Assembly (NCBI GenBank): GCA_022758925.1
Contig: JAEMQF010000415.1
Coordinates: forward strand, 1-35,609
Source: Burkholderiales bacterium
GTDB lineage: Bacteria > Pseudomonadota > Gammaproteobacteria > Burkholderiales > Burkholderiaceae_C
Direction of reading: 5' to 3'
DNA length: 35,609 nucleotides
The notes under the pieces are model-generated. The model ran no database searches, was not told where the DNA came from, and saw only the letters and a list, made by a program, of their open reading frames with translations. This document shows, in pieces, positions 9,011 through 17,950 of this stretch. A program made the translations under genes and the position numbers. Within the stretch, counting starts at the first letter, position 1; every line of letters starts with the position of its first letter.

Positions 9011-9910
9011 ATGGCACGCGACAACGCAGCGCTGCTGCGCCTGATGCCGTGGGTCTTCGTGCTCATCTGGAGCACCGGCTTTGTCGTCGCGCGGTTCGGC
9101 ATGCCGCACGCGCCGCCGTTCAGCTTCTTGTGCATTCGTTATGCGCTCTCGGTCGCGTGTTTTGTCGTGTGGATCGACTGGACGCAGGCGCCGTGGCCAC
9201 GCGGCACACGCCAGTGGGGGCATCTTGGCGTGACCGGAATCCTGATGCACGCGGGCTACCTCGGCGGGGTCTGGGCCGCGGTGAAACAAGGCATCGGTGC
9301 CGGCACCGTCGCGCTGCTGGTGGGGCTGCAGCCGGTGCTGACCGCGATCTGGATCGGTTGGGTCACACGCGGCGCTGACAGCGCACCGACCTTGCAGCGC
9401 CGGCATTGGCTGGGTTTGCTGCTTGGACTGATCGGGTTGGCGATGGTCGTCTGGCCGAAGGCGGGGATCGGCGAAGTCACGCTGTCCAACCTGTCACTTG
9501 CGGTGCTGGCGCTGCTCAGCATCACGGCGGGCACGCTCTACCAAAAGCGCTTTCTGGCACCGACCGACGTGCGCTCGGCGAATGCAATCCAACTCTGCGC
9601 CGCCTTGCTCGTCAGCTTGCCACTGGCATGGTTCGAGTCCGAAGCGATCCGCTGGAACGGGCAGATGCTCGGGGCAATGGCCTGGTCGGTCCTGGTCTTG
9701 ACACTGGGCGGAAGCTCCTTGCTCTATCTGCTCATCCAGCGCGGCGCGGCGACCCGCGTCACCAGCTTGCTCTACCTTGTTCCGCCCTGCACGGCGTGCA
9801 TGGCCTGGTTGTTGTTCGGCGAAACCGTGACACTGGCGATGTTGGCGGGAATGGCCCTGACCGTCGCGGGTGTGTTCATGGTGATGCGCAGCGCCCAGGC
9901 GGCACAATGA
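9011..9910 (+). CDS. DMT-superfamily (EamA) transporter
   Basis: 299 residues, almost entirely hydrophobic, with about ten predicted membrane helices arranged as two similar EamA halves. The first half begins LMPWVFVLIWSTGFVVARFGMPHAPP, a start typical of drug/metabolite exporters; the second begins near LSLAVLALLSITAGTLYQKRF. The last part (SLLYLVPPCTACMAWLLFGE) is the conserved end of the second repeat. The substrate cannot be inferred. It starts 4 bases after the pgsA stop and ends 31 bases before the dehydrogenase, so all three may share a transcript. Confidence 0.9.
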   Translation: MARDNAALLRLMPWVFVLIWSTGFVVARFGMPHAPPFSFLCIRYALSVACFVVWIDWTQAPWPRGTRQWGHLGVTGILMHAGYLGGVWAAVKQGIGAGTVALLVGLQPVLTAIWIGWVTRGADSAPTLQRRHWLGLLLGLIGLAMVVWPKAGIGEVTLSNLSLAVLALLSITAGTLYQKRFLAPTDVRSANAIQLCAALLVSLPLAWFESEAIRWNGQMLGAMAWSVLVLTLGGSSLLYLLIQRGAATRVTSLLYLVPPCTACMAWLLFGETVTLAMLAGMALTVAGVFMVMRSAQAAQ

Positions 9911-9941
9911 ACCGATCGCGATCGAAGCGAAGGAACCCTGC

Positions 9942-11024
9942 ATGAGCACGACGCACCGCATTGCCGTCATCGCCGGCGACGGCATAGGCCAGGAAGTGAT
10001 GCCCGAAGGCCTGCGCGTGCTCGAGCGTGCCGCGAGCCGCTTCGACATCGCGCTGCAACTCGATCACTTCGACTTCGCCTGCTGGGACTACTACGAGCGT
10101 CACGGCCAAATGATGCCCGACGACTGGAAAGACAGGATTGGCCGCCACGATGCCATCTTCTTCGGCGCGGTCGGTTGGCCGCAAAAAATTCCCGACCACA
10201 TGTCGCTGTGGGGATCGCTCATCAAGTTCCGTCGCGAATTCGACCAGTACGTGAACCTGCGTCCGGCGCGCCTGATGCCCGGCGTGCGCTCGCCGCTTGC
10301 GGGCTTGAAGCCCGGCGACATCGACCTCATGATCGTTCGCGAAAACACCGAAGGCGAATATTCAAGCATCGGCGGTCGCATGTTCGAAGGAACGGACCGC
10401 GAATTCGTCGTGCAGGAAACAGTGATGACGCGCACCGGCGTCGACCGTGTGCTCGAATACGCCTTTGAGTTGGCACGCTCGCGGCCGCGCAAGCGCTTGA
10501 CTTCGGCCACCAAGTCGAACGGCATCATGATCACAATGCCGTATTGGGACGAACGTGTCGAAGCGATGGCCAGGCGTTTCCCGGACATCGCCCTTGACCG
10601 TTACCACATCGATATCCTCACTGCGCACTTCGTGCAGCGCCCGCAGCTGTTCGATGTGGTCGTGGCCAGCAACCTGTTCGGCGACATCCTGAGCGATCTC
10701 GGTCCGGCCTGTGCCGGCACGATCGGCATCGCCCCGTCAGCGAGCTTGAATCCGTCACGGCGCTTTCCGTCGCTGTTCGAACCTGTGCACGGTTCGGCGC
10801 CCGACATCGCCGGGCGTGGCATTGCCAACCCGATCGGCCAGATCTGGTCGGCGGCTTTGATGCTTGACTTTCTCGGTCATCGGCAGGCCCACGACGCCAT
10901 CGTCAAGGCCATCGAACTCGTGCTCGAGCCGGCGAACGGCGGCCCGCGCACGGCCGACCTCGGCGGCCGTGCCGGGACCGGCGACGTCGGGCGCGCAATT
11001 GCCGACGCAATTTCCCAGGTTTAG
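9942..11024 (+). CDS. Tartrate dehydrogenase / D-malate dehydrogenase family protein
   Basis: 360 residues of the metal- and NAD-dependent beta-decarboxylating dehydrogenase family (isocitrate and isopropylmalate dehydrogenase fold). Visible: N-terminal IAVIAGDGIGQEVMPEG (8-24), the substrate-binding block SLIKFRREFDQYVNLRPARL, VRENTEGEYSSIGGR, KSNGIMITMPYWDE with the catalytic-lysine region, a metal-binding aspartate block (NLFGDILSDLGP), and FEPVHGSAPDIAGRGIANP near the adenine site. The SLWGSLIKFRR segment is typical of the tartrate/D-malate branch rather than LeuB or Icd. Which of tartrate or D-malate is the physiological substrate is not decidable here. Confidence 0.88.
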   Translation: MSTTHRIAVIAGDGIGQEVMPEGLRVLERAASRFDIALQLDHFDFACWDYYERHGQMMPDDWKDRIGRHDAIFFGAVGWPQKIPDHMSLWGSLIKFRREFDQYVNLRPARLMPGVRSPLAGLKPGDIDLMIVRENTEGEYSSIGGRMFEGTDREFVVQETVMTRTGVDRVLEYAFELARSRPRKRLTSATKSNGIMITMPYWDERVEAMARRFPDIALDRYHIDILTAHFVQRPQLFDVVVASNLFGDILSDLGPACAGTIGIAPSASLNPSRRFPSLFEPVHGSAPDIAGRGIANPIGQIWSAALMLDFLGHRQAHDAIVKAIELVLEPANGGPRTADLGGRAGTGDVGRAIADAISQV

Positions 11025-11300
11025 TCGATCCACGGCGTGCGCGGGTGCGCATTCGTCTTCGGCAGACGCTGTTCTGGCGCATTGCCCAAACTTCCGTTGG
11101 GCGCAAGCCACTGTATTGTGAAGCGTCAAAACACGCGTGCAATCCGTCTTCCCACGCCAATGAATACGCATAGAATTCGCTTCCCCACGACCCGACGAGC
11201 GCCAGGCGTGGCCGCATAACGTTGACTTCCCGGCTCTGGGTTCGCAGCCAAGAGCGACGATCAAAATTCCATGTGAGACACCTTTGAAGGGAAAACACTC
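11025..11300. other. Non-coding stretch upstream of hup
   Basis: No supported gene. It should hold the end of the dehydrogenase transcript and the hup promoter. An imperfect hairpin spans about 11076-11110, with a perfect core GCCCAA/TTGGGC at 11084-11089 and 11097-11102 and no T-run. A TAGAAT hexamer at 11171-11176 could be a -10 box but lacks a good -35. TTGACT at 11222-11227 could be a -35 but lacks a good -10. A ribosome binding site AAGGGAAA (about 11287-11294) precedes the hup start. Confidence 0.4.
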
Positions 11301-11573
11301 GTGAACAAAACTGAACTGATCGAACACATCGCCAGGCAGGCCGACCTTTCGAAAGCCGCTGCATCGCGAGCGCTCGAAGCCCTGATCGGCGGCGTCAAGT
11401 CCACCTTGAAGAAGAACAACTCGGTGTCGCTGGTAGGCTTCGGCACGTTCAGTGTCAGCAAGCGCGCGGCGCGCGCCGGACGCAACCCACGCACGGGCGC
11501 GGCAATCAAGATCAAGGCGGCCAAGGTGCCGAAGTTTCGTCCCGGCAAGGCGCTGAAGGATGCCATGAACTGA
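11301..11573 (+). CDS. hupB: HU family DNA-binding protein
   Basis: A histone-like nucleoid protein that bends DNA as a dimer. 90 residues, the standard HU length, starting [21 protein letters not shown]. The intercalating beta-arm is present as RNPRTG (61-66), with the conserved proline at 63. The [17 protein letters not shown] saddle strand and C-terminal [16 protein letters not shown] are typical. The start codon is GTG. It is followed within 24 bases by tRNA-Val and then by ppiD, which recalls the hupB-ppiD order of other proteobacteria. The lon gene usually found upstream is not here; a dehydrogenase takes its place. Confidence 0.95.
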   Translation: MNKTELIEHIARQADLSKAAASRALEALIGGVKSTLKKNNSVSLVGFGTFSVSKRAARAGRNPRTGAAIKIKAAKVPKFRPGKALKDAMN

Positions 11574-11597
11574 TCTGCCGGCGCGCAGATTCAACGT

Positions 11598-11673
11598 GGG
11601 TGCTTAGCTCAGTTGGTAGAGCGGCGCCCTTACAAGGCGTAGGTCGGGGGTTCGAACCCCTCAGCACCCACCA
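11598..11673 (+). tRNA. tRNA-Val (anticodon TAC)
   Basis: A complete 76-base cloverleaf: acceptor GGGTGCT/AGCACCC, D-stem GCTC/GAGC, anticodon loop CTTACAA with anticodon TAC at 11631-11633, T-arm with GGTTCGAACCCC. The encoded CCA is at 11671-11673. The anticodon stem closes with a G-T wobble. It lies 24 bases after hup without its own obvious promoter, so it may be co-transcribed with hup. Confidence 0.97.
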
Positions 11674-11723
11674 CGGCGCAGGCGATGCCTCGCACTAGAA
11701 TCGGCGCCATGTTCCGGTGATTC

Positions 11724-11754
11724 AGGCGAACCTCGGTTCGCCTTGTTCGTTTTT
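11724..11754 (+). terminator. Rho-independent terminator after hup-tRNA-Val
   Basis: A perfect 8-bp stem AGGCGAAC/GTTCGCCT with a CTCG tetraloop (11724-11743) followed by the T-rich tail TGTTCGTTTTT. It lies 50 bases past the tRNA CCA end and 64 bases before ppiD. Confidence 0.7.
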
Positions 11755-11756
11755 GG

Positions 11757-11798
11757 GGCCAGCATAGGCGCTGGCCTTGTTTGAGCCGAACCCGGCTC
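11757..11798 (+). terminator. Two further hairpins in the ppiD leader
   Basis: A 7-bp stem GGCCAGC/GCTGGCC (11757-11763 and 11770-11776) followed by TTGTTTG could be a second terminator. A 6-bp stem GAGCCG/CGGCTC with an AACC loop follows at 11783-11798, only 19 bases before the ppiD ATG. It could shape the leader of the ppiD mRNA if transcription passes through. Confidence 0.45.
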
Positions 11799-11817
11799 GA
11801 TTCCGTCGAGGCCTTCG

Positions 11818-13734
11818 ATGTTCGATTTTTTCCGGCGTCACACCCGCGTTCTGCAGTTCGCGCTGGTGCTGCTCATTTTTCCTTCGTTCGTCTTCTTCGG
11901 CATTCAAGGCTACAGCCGCTTCGCCGGCGGTGAGAACACGAAGGTGGCGACGGTCGCGGGGCAGGGCATCACACAGGCCGAATGGGATGCCACGCACCGC
12001 GAGCAGATCGAGCGTGTGCGGCGCCAGATGCCCGACGTTGACACGCGCCTGTTCGACACGCCCCAAATGAAAGCACAGGCGCTGGAATCACTGGTGCGCG
12101 ACCGGGTCATCCAGGCCGCGGTGCGCGCTGCCAATCTGTATACGAGTGACGAACGCTTGCTCCGCATATTCAGCACCGAACCGGAACTTGCGTTCTTGCG
12201 CAATCCCGACGGCAGCGTGAATCCGAATGCACTGGCCGCGCAAGGCATGTCCAGCGAACAGCTGGCGGAACGCCTGCGCCAAGATCTGACGAGGAAGCAG
12301 GTGCTGGCCGGGCTGAGCAGCAGCGCCTTTGCGCCGGCGGCAGCGACCGCCAGCGCCCTGGACGCGATGTTTCAGCAGCGCGAAGTGCAGCTGCAACGCT
12401 TCGATCCGAAGGACTATCTGGCCAAGGTCAATCCGAGCGACGCCGAGCTCGAGGCCTACTACAAGAACCCCGCAAATGCGGCGCAGTTCCAGGCCGCGGA
12501 GAAGGCGTCGGTCGAGTACCTGGTGCTCGATATCGAGGGCGTCAAGAAGGGCCTCAACGTTCCAGAGGAAGAATTGCGCAGCTACTACAACGAAAACACG
12601 GCCCGCTTCACGACGCCCGAGGAACGACGCGCGAGCCACATCCTGATCAAGGCGGAAAAGAGCGCCTCAGCCGAGATTCGCGCCAAGGCCAAGGCGAAGG
12701 CCGAGTCGCTGCTGGAAGAAGCCACGAAGAAAGGCGCCTCGTTTGCCGAACTGGCGCGCAAGAATTCGGACGACCCGGGTTCGGCGGAGCGTGGCGGAGA
12801 TCTGGACTTCTTCGCCCGCGGCAACATGGTCAAACCGTTCGAAGACGCGGCCTTCGCTCTTAAGGCCGGCGAAACAAGCGGCGTTGTCGAAAGCGACTTC
12901 GGCTACCACATCATTCGCGTCACAGCAGTGCGTGGCGGTGAAAAGAAGAGCTTCGAGGCGGTGCGCGCGGAAATCGAAGACGAACGCAAGAAACAGCTCG
13001 CCCAGAAGGAATTTGCCGAGAAGGCGGTAGCGTTTTCCAACATGGTCGAAGACCAGTCCGACAGCTTGGCGCCGGCAGCCCAGAAGTTCAAGCTCGAGGT
13101 GCACAAGGCGAAAGACGTGACGCGCAGCCTCACCCCCGATGCGAAGGGGCCTCTGGCGCAGGCCAAGGTGCTCGAGGCGTTGTTCGCGACCGACTCCGTG
13201 AAGAGCAAGCGCAACACCTTGGCCATCGACATCGGCGCGAACCAGCTGGTGTCGGCCCGGATCGTCGAACACACACCTGCGCGGCAATTGCCGTTTGCCG
13301 AAGTCTTGGCCGCGGTGCGTGCGCAAGTCAAGGGTACCCAGGCCGCCGAAATGGCACGCAAGGAAGGCGCGGCACGCCTCGCTGCGCTGCAGGCGGCGCC
13401 ACACACGGCATTGAGTGAACCGGTGCAGGCCGTGTCTCGAGCGCAGGCACGCAACCTGCCTCGTCCCGTACTCGACGCGGTATTGAAGGCGCCGGTGACT
13501 GCTCTGCCCAGCGTGCTGGGCATCGATCTCAAAGACGAAGGTTATACCGTGGCACGGCTGATCAAGGTATTGGGTCGCGACCCGGCAGCCGGCGCGCCGG
13601 CACAAGGCCAGCAGCAGTTCACACAGGCCTGGGCAGACGCTGAGTCGCAGGCCTACTACGCCGCGCTCAAGCATCGCTTCAAAGTCGAACTCAGCGTGCC
13701 CGCATCAGCCGCCGCGAGCGCAAATGCGCCGTAA
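11818..13734 (+). CDS. ppiD: Periplasmic membrane-anchored PPIase-like chaperone
   Basis: Assists folding of outer-membrane and secreted proteins near the Sec translocon. 638 residues. A short cytoplasmic N-terminus ([10 protein letters not shown]), one membrane helix at about 12-29, then a SurA_N-like helical domain (about 40-200), a parvulin rotamase domain (about 268-370: [41 protein letters not shown], His274 and His364 present), and a C-terminal helical domain ending in an Ala/Ser/Pro-rich tail. A GAGG ribosome binding site lies 7 bases before the ATG. Gene order hup-tRNA-ppiD supports PpiD over SurA, as does the N-terminal anchor without a signal cleavage site. Confidence 0.93.
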   Translation: MFDFFRRHTRVLQFALVLLIFPSFVFFGIQGYSRFAGGENTKVATVAGQGITQAEWDATHREQIERVRRQMPDVDTRLFDTPQMKAQALESLVRDRVIQAAVRAANLYTSDERLLRIFSTEPELAFLRNPDGSVNPNALAAQGMSSEQLAERLRQDLTRKQVLAGLSSSAFAPAAATASALDAMFQQREVQLQRFDPKDYLAKVNPSDAELEAYYKNPANAAQFQAAEKASVEYLVLDIEGVKKGLNVPEEELRSYYNENTARFTTPEERRASHILIKAEKSASAEIRAKAKAKAESLLEEATKKGASFAELARKNSDDPGSAERGGDLDFFARGNMVKPFEDAAFALKAGETSGVVESDFGYHIIRVTAVRGGEKKSFEAVRAEIEDERKKQLAQKEFAEKAVAFSNMVEDQSDSLAPAAQKFKLEVHKAKDVTRSLTPDAKGPLAQAKVLEALFATDSVKSKRNTLAIDIGANQLVSARIVEHTPARQLPFAEVLAAVRAQVKGTQAAEMARKEGAARLAALQAAPHTALSEPVQAVSRAQARNLPRPVLDAVLKAPVTALPSVLGIDLKDEGYTVARLIKVLGRDPAAGAPAQGQQQFTQAWADAESQAYYAALKHRFKVELSVPASAAASANAP

Positions 13735-13772
13735 GCTTGAGCACGCAACGCGGTCTGAAGAGACGCGTCCGC

Positions 13773-13778
13773 TATAAT
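13773..13778 (+). promoter_or_regulatory. -10 box of the tRNA-His promoter
   Basis: A perfect TATAAT ends 11 bases before the G-1 of tRNA-His, a plausible -10 position for a tRNA gene. No good -35 hexamer is seen 16-18 bases upstream, although that sequence runs out of the ppiD 3' end. Confidence 0.55.
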
Positions 13779-13789
13779 TTTCTGCCTGC

Positions 13790-13866
13790 GGTGGCTGTAG
13801 CTCAGTTGGTAGAGTCCAGGATTGTGATTCCTGTTGTCGTGGGTTCGAGTCCCATCAGCCACCCCA
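13790..13866 (+). tRNA. tRNA-His (anticodon GTG)
   Basis: A complete cloverleaf with acceptor GTGGCTG/CAGCCAC, D-stem GCTC/GAGT, anticodon loop ATTGTGATT centred on GTG, and a T-arm with GGTTCGAGTCCC. A templated G at 13790 can pair with the C73 discriminator at 13863, the hallmark of tRNA-His. CCA is encoded at 13864-13866. Confidence 0.97.
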
Positions 13867-14106
13867 GTGTCTATTTGGGAAAGTCTGCTATTTAGACGTT
13901 AGCGGGCCTTTTTCATTTGATGCCCGTGTAGCTGCCCCGTACCCGTCAGTACATTGCTTTGCACGGTGCAGCCATGCAGTGCAGGCAAGAAGAAATCAAA
14001 TTCATCGGCACGGTGGGCAGACTACAGCAGCGCATGCCGAAACATCGCAGCGGAAGACAAAGTTGGCTCTTGCGCCCCAACGCCAGAATTCACCCGAGCC
14101 ACGGGT
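13867..14106. other. Non-coding region after tRNA-His
   Basis: No supported gene. Short inverted segments (GTCTA/TAGAC at 13869-13873 and 13893-13897) are followed by GCGGGCCTTTTTC ending near 13914. That could act as a weak terminator, but the stem is poor. The 3' end of the tRNA was examined for an integrase or attachment-site duplication and none was seen. Confidence 0.35.
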
Positions 14107-15084
14107 TCAGTCGTTCGTCAACACGAGTTTGCCACGCACGGTTCGGCTGCTCATGAGCGCGAACGCCTGCAAGAGATCCTTCATCGGCAGCTTGCGATCG
14201 ATGGCTGGTTTGACTTTTCCAGCGGCGTACCAATGCACCAGCTCTGTCAGCATCTTTGCGTTCGCCTTGGGTTCGCGCCTGGCGAACTCGCCCCAGAACA
14301 CTCCCACCAGTGAGGCCCCCTTGAGCAACGCAAGATTGATGGGCAAGCAGGGAACCGCGCCTTGTGCAAACCCGATGACGAGGTATCGTCCGCGCCAGGC
14401 GATCGAGCGAAACACCGGCTCGACCAGATCTCCGCCGACCGGGTCGTAGACAACGTCGGGCCCCAGCCCCGCAGTCATCGATTTGATTTGCTCGCGCAGG
14501 TTTTGGGTGCTGTAGTTGATGGTCGAATCGGCACCGAGGCTCGCGCAAAACTCGCATTTCGCATCTGTCGACGCGGCTGCAATCACCTTCGCGCCGACTG
14601 CTTTGGCGATCTGTATCGCCGCACTGCCCACGCCCCCGGCCGCGCCGAGGATCAGCACCGTCTCTCCGGCCTTGAGCGCCGCGCGGTCTAGGAGCGCGTG
14701 GTGCGTCGTTCCGTAGGTCAATATAAAAGCTGCCGCGTGGTCCAGCGCGAAGCCCTCAGGCAAGGGCATGGCCAACTTCGCATTCACGCAGACGTGCGTC
14801 GCAAACCCGCCCGTGCCACCGCACGCCACCACCTTGTCGCCCACTTTGAGCCCGGTGACTCCCGCGCCCACGGCGTCAATCCAGCCGGCGTATTCCGACC
14901 CTGGAACGAACGGCAGCGCGGGCTTCATCTGGTACTTGTTCTGCACGATCAACAAGTCGGGGAAATTCAGGCTTGCCGCGGCAATCTTGATCCGCACTTC
15001 ATCCGGCTTCGGCTCGGGCTCGGGCAACGAAGTCCATTTCAACGCTTCGACCCCGGTCGGGTTTTCGCAGATCCACGCATGCAT
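14107..15084 (-). CDS. NADPH:quinone oxidoreductase-like MDR family protein
   Basis: A zinc-independent member of the medium-chain dehydrogenase/reductase superfamily, probably reducing quinones or enones with NADPH. The ATG at 15084 (325 residues) is preceded by a strong AGGAGA ribosome binding site 8 bases away. The longer upstream frame has no similarity and overlaps the divergent surE leader. The N-terminal GroES-like half contains ASLNFPDLLIVQNKYQ and LPFVPGSEYAGWIDAVG. The Rossmann domain has GAAGGVGSAAIQIAKA (147-162). The C-terminus (SSRTVRGKLVLTND) is typical. Zn-binding cysteines of alcohol dehydrogenases are missing. It is divergent from surE by 99 bases. Confidence 0.9.
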   Translation of the reverse strand: MHAWICENPTGVEALKWTSLPEPEPKPDEVRIKIAAASLNFPDLLIVQNKYQMKPALPFVPGSEYAGWIDAVGAGVTGLKVGDKVVACGGTGGFATHVCVNAKLAMPLPEGFALDHAAAFILTYGTTHHALLDRAALKAGETVLILGAAGGVGSAAIQIAKAVGAKVIAAASTDAKCEFCASLGADSTINYSTQNLREQIKSMTAGLGPDVVYDPVGGDLVEPVFRSIAWRGRYLVIGFAQGAVPCLPINLALLKGASLVGVFWGEFARREPKANAKMLTELVHWYAAGKVKPAIDRKLPMKDLLQAFALMSSRTVRGKLVLTND

Positions 15085-15183
15085 GCCGCTGTCTCCTGAA
15101 TTGGCCCGCATGATACCCAGCGCGGCGCCGTGAACGCCGAGCGCACGTGCGTGCCGCACGCAATGTGTCCCTACAATCGATCC

Positions 15184-15930
15184 ATGCGCATTCTGATTGC
15201 GAACGACGACGGCTATCTGGCCCCTGGATTGCATGCGTTGGTGCGGGCCTGCGAAGGATTGGGCGAGCTCGATGTCGTGGCACCGGAACAGAACGCGAGC
15301 GGCACGTCGAATTCGCTGACGCTGAACCGCCCGCTGTCAGTTTTCACCGCGGGCAATGGCTATCGCTATGTGAACGGCACGCCATCAGACTGTGTGCATC
15401 TGGCACTCACCGGCATTCTTCCGCACCGGCCCGATCTCGTCGTTTCGGGCATCAACAACGGCGCGAACATGGGCGACGACACCGTCTACTCGGGCACCGT
15501 GGCCGCTGCCATGGAGGGTTATCTCTTCGGTATTCCGTCGATCGCGTTTTCATTGGTGGAAAAGGGCTGGGGCGAACTCGACGCGACGATCGGTGCAGTC
15601 CGGCAGCTGATCGTTCAAGTGCTGAATGATCCACCGCAGTCCGGCCCGTGGCTGCTCAACGTCAACATTCCGAATCGCAGCGACGCAGGGCGCCTTGAGC
15701 GGGTCGTGACGCGGCTGGGCCGACGCCACGCGAGCGAACCCCTGGTGCGCCAGGACAGCCCGCGCGGCGAACCTTTGTACTGGATCGGGCCCGCCGGCGA
15801 CGTGCGCGAGGCCGGGCCAGGAACCGATTTTCACGCCACGGCGAATGGCAAGATTTCAATCACGCCACTGCAGGTGGATCTGACCGAACACGCGTCGTTG
15901 CCTCAATGGCGCGAATGGCTGGGCCGATGA
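15184..15930 (+). CDS. surE: 5'-nucleotidase / stationary-phase survival protein SurE
   Basis: A metal-dependent nucleotidase and exopolyphosphatase. 248 residues from the ATG at 15184 ([15 protein letters not shown]). The metal ligands fall at the usual numbers: Asp8 and Asp9 in NDDG, Ser39 in QNASG, Asn91 in [18 protein letters not shown]. The longer upstream frame adds 18 residues with no similarity. The stop overlaps the pcm start as ATGA, so translation is probably coupled. First gene of the surE-pcm-nlpD run. Confidence 0.96.
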   Translation: MRILIANDDGYLAPGLHALVRACEGLGELDVVAPEQNASGTSNSLTLNRPLSVFTAGNGYRYVNGTPSDCVHLALTGILPHRPDLVVSGINNGANMGDDTVYSGTVAAAMEGYLFGIPSIAFSLVEKGWGELDATIGAVRQLIVQVLNDPPQSGPWLLNVNIPNRSDAGRLERVVTRLGRRHASEPLVRQDSPRGEPLYWIGPAGDVREAGPGTDFHATANGKISITPLQVDLTEHASLPQWREWLGR

Positions 15931-16715
15931 GCGTCGCCACGCCGCGTTCGAACAGATTTCCGCTGCGTCTTGCGCAGGTTTCGCGTTTGCCCCAGAGTGG
16001 CGGTGACAAGGCATTGCATCGCTCGGGACAAAGCGTGACCCCGGTTGGCTTGGGCCTGGACTCGCAAGGCGTTCGTCTGCAGCTGGTGCAACGTCTACGC
16101 AAGGGCGGGGTGTCGCATTGCGGTGTGCTGGACGCGATGTCGGCCGTTTGTCGCCACGATTTTCTGGACTCCGCCCTGGCCGCCCAAGCCTACGAAGACA
16201 CGAGTCTGCCGATCGGGCATGGACAGACGATCTCCAAGCCCTCCGTGATTGCGCGAATGATCGAGTTGCTGTTCGAAGGGGAGGGCGCGCGAAAGAGTGC
16301 AAGCCTGGGTCGCGTCCTCGAAATCGGCACCGGCTGTGGCTATCAGGCCGCGGTCATTTCGCTCCTGAGCATCAATCTGGTCTCGATCGAGCGCATCAAA
16401 GCGCTGCACGACAGGGCCGCGGTGCGGCTCGCGGGTATTCGGCGCGACAACATTCGTCTCGTGTTCGGCGACGGCATGTTCGGCCATCCCCCGAATGCAC
16501 CGTACGACAGCATCATCGCCGCAGCCGGTGGTGAACACCTGCCGGCTGCCTGGCTCGAACAGCTCGCGCCATTCGGGCGCCTGGTAGTTCCTTCGCGCCA
16601 GCCCGGCAGCGACAGGCAAGTGCTCGTCGTCGTCGACCGAAATGAACAGGGCGTCCGACAAAGCCTGCACGAGGCCGTCAATTTCGTCCCTCTAATACCC
16701 GGTGTGGTTGTTTGA
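15927..16715 (+). CDS. pcm: Protein-L-isoaspartate O-methyltransferase
   Basis: Repairs isoaspartyl residues in aged proteins using SAM. 262 residues if it begins at the ATG overlapping the surE stop (ATGA at 15927-15930); an ATG at 15906 is possible but would overlap surE more. The core is clear: [21 protein letters not shown] (91-111), the SAM motif [15 protein letters not shown] (130-144), and [20 protein letters not shown]. About 60 N-terminal residues precede the core and are longer than in the E. coli enzyme. Its stop overlaps the nlpD start (TGATG). Confidence 0.94.
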   Translation: MSVATPRSNRFPLRLAQVSRLPQSGGDKALHRSGQSVTPVGLGLDSQGVRLQLVQRLRKGGVSHCGVLDAMSAVCRHDFLDSALAAQAYEDTSLPIGHGQTISKPSVIARMIELLFEGEGARKSASLGRVLEIGTGCGYQAAVISLLSINLVSIERIKALHDRAAVRLAGIRRDNIRLVFGDGMFGHPPNAPYDSIIAAAGGEHLPAAWLEQLAPFGRLVVPSRQPGSDRQVLVVVDRNEQGVRQSLHEAVNFVPLIPGVVV

Positions 16716-17620
16716 TGCACTGCGCTCAAGTCAGGTTGAGCCGGCCCCGCGAAGCGCTGAATCGGTTCTTGCCGCTTGTTCTGGCAGTCTTGATCGCGAG
16801 TTGTGCGAAGCCACGGATCCCTGCTCCGGTCGAGGAGCGCAATGTCTCGAATCGCCAGGTGCCTGCGATGCCGCCTGCACCGTCGGTTCCGCCTGACCCC
16901 GTGAAAACGCCGGGCGGCGAGAACTCTGGCAAGCCGGGCTTCTATACCGTCAAGCCGGGCGACACGATGATTCGCATCGGGTTGGAAACGGGCCAGAACT
17001 GGAAAGACCTTGTGAAGTGGAACAACCTGGACAAACCGAACCTCATTGAGGTCGGCCAGGTTCTTCGCGTCGCGCCCCCCGCTGCCGATGCCGGCGTCTC
17101 GACGCGGCCGATCGTTCCGGCAAAGATCGAAACCCGCCCGCTGGATGCGCGCGCAGCCGGCGCGGCCGGCATCGCCGCCTCGGCACCAGCCGCTTCATTG
17201 CCCGGTGCAGTAGCGCTCGCGCCCGCCGGCGCTACCGCGTCGGGCGACAACGACGACGTCAACTGGCAATGGCCAGCCACCGGATCGTTGTTGTCGTCTT
17301 TCGAGGAGGGCAAAGCGAAAGGGTTGACGATCGGCGGCAAGGCCGGTGACCCAGTGCTGGCGGCAGCAGAAGGCCGAGTCGTTTATGCCGGTTCTGGACT
17401 GCGCGGCTACGGCAACCTGGTGATTCTCAAACACAACAATACCTATCTGACGGCATACGCGCACAACCAGCGGTTGGTCGTGAAGGAAGATCAGAACGTG
17501 CGGCGTGGCCAGAAGATCGCCGAGATGGGCTCGACCGACGCCGACCGAGTTCAGCTTCTTTTCGAGATTCGAAAGCTGGGCAAACCGGTTGACCCTGCCC
17601 GTCTTCTGCCCCCACGCTGA
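16715..17620 (+). CDS. nlpD: NlpD-like lipoprotein, LysM plus degenerate LytM (M23) domain
   Basis: An outer-membrane lipoprotein that activates cell-wall amidases during division. 301 residues from the ATG overlapping the pcm stop. A signal peptide runs to the lipobox LIASC with Cys30. One LysM domain (about 76-120: FYTVKPGDTMIRIGLETGQNW) is followed by an Ala/Pro-rich linker and a C-terminal LytM domain (about 195-301). The LytM metal site looks lost: GLTIGG stands where active peptidases have HxGxD, and LLFEIR stands in place of LHFEIR. That pattern is shared with E. coli NlpD, an activator rather than a hydrolase. The rpoS gene that normally follows is not present. Confidence 0.93.
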   Translation: MHCAQVRLSRPREALNRFLPLVLAVLIASCAKPRIPAPVEERNVSNRQVPAMPPAPSVPPDPVKTPGGENSGKPGFYTVKPGDTMIRIGLETGQNWKDLVKWNNLDKPNLIEVGQVLRVAPPAADAGVSTRPIVPAKIETRPLDARAAGAAGIAASAPAASLPGAVALAPAGATASGDNDDVNWQWPATGSLLSSFEEGKAKGLTIGGKAGDPVLAAAEGRVVYAGSGLRGYGNLVILKHNNTYLTAYAHNQRLVVKEDQNVRRGQKIAEMGSTDADRVQLLFEIRKLGKPVDPARLLPPR

Positions 17621-17950
17621 AGTACCAGCGGCATCCATGCGACCATGGGCAGGACACAGGCATCGGGCCCAGGCTCCTGGGGGACACCGGCGCCGGATCG
17701 CCGGCACTTTGGAAAGCGCTTGCGGACTCAGCAAGGGCAAAATCCGAATGGCTTGCCGTGGCCACTTTCTCGCGCAATGCCAGGGCCTGACACTTGATCG
17801 GATACCGCAGATTCAGCAAAGAACGCAGGGCACGGAACCGACGCATGCTTCGACACGGAATCGACCGATGACCCGATATCTTGAACCTCCAGCCAAGGCC
17901 ACTTCGAGGCACCCGTTCCACCATGGGAGCCCCGCTGCGAGGCTGGCCCG
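17621..17950. other. 330-base gene-free stretch where rpoS would be expected
   Basis: Forward frames give short or low-complexity translations and none resembles sigma-S. A reverse frame (about 17427-18014) is open but overlaps nlpD antisense and is not recognisable. No clear hairpin-plus-T-run terminator follows nlpD. The stretch may hold the promoter of the thioesterase-GNAT gene; no confident hexamers were found. Confidence 0.5.

Noticed and set aside
13867-14106. Possible integration site at the 3' end of tRNA-His
   Set aside because: No integrase, no repeated tRNA 3' end, and the next gene is an ordinary reductase.
16715-17620. Active cell-wall endopeptidase of family M23
   Set aside because: Zinc-ligand positions are replaced (GLTIGG, LLFEIR), matching NlpD-type activators.
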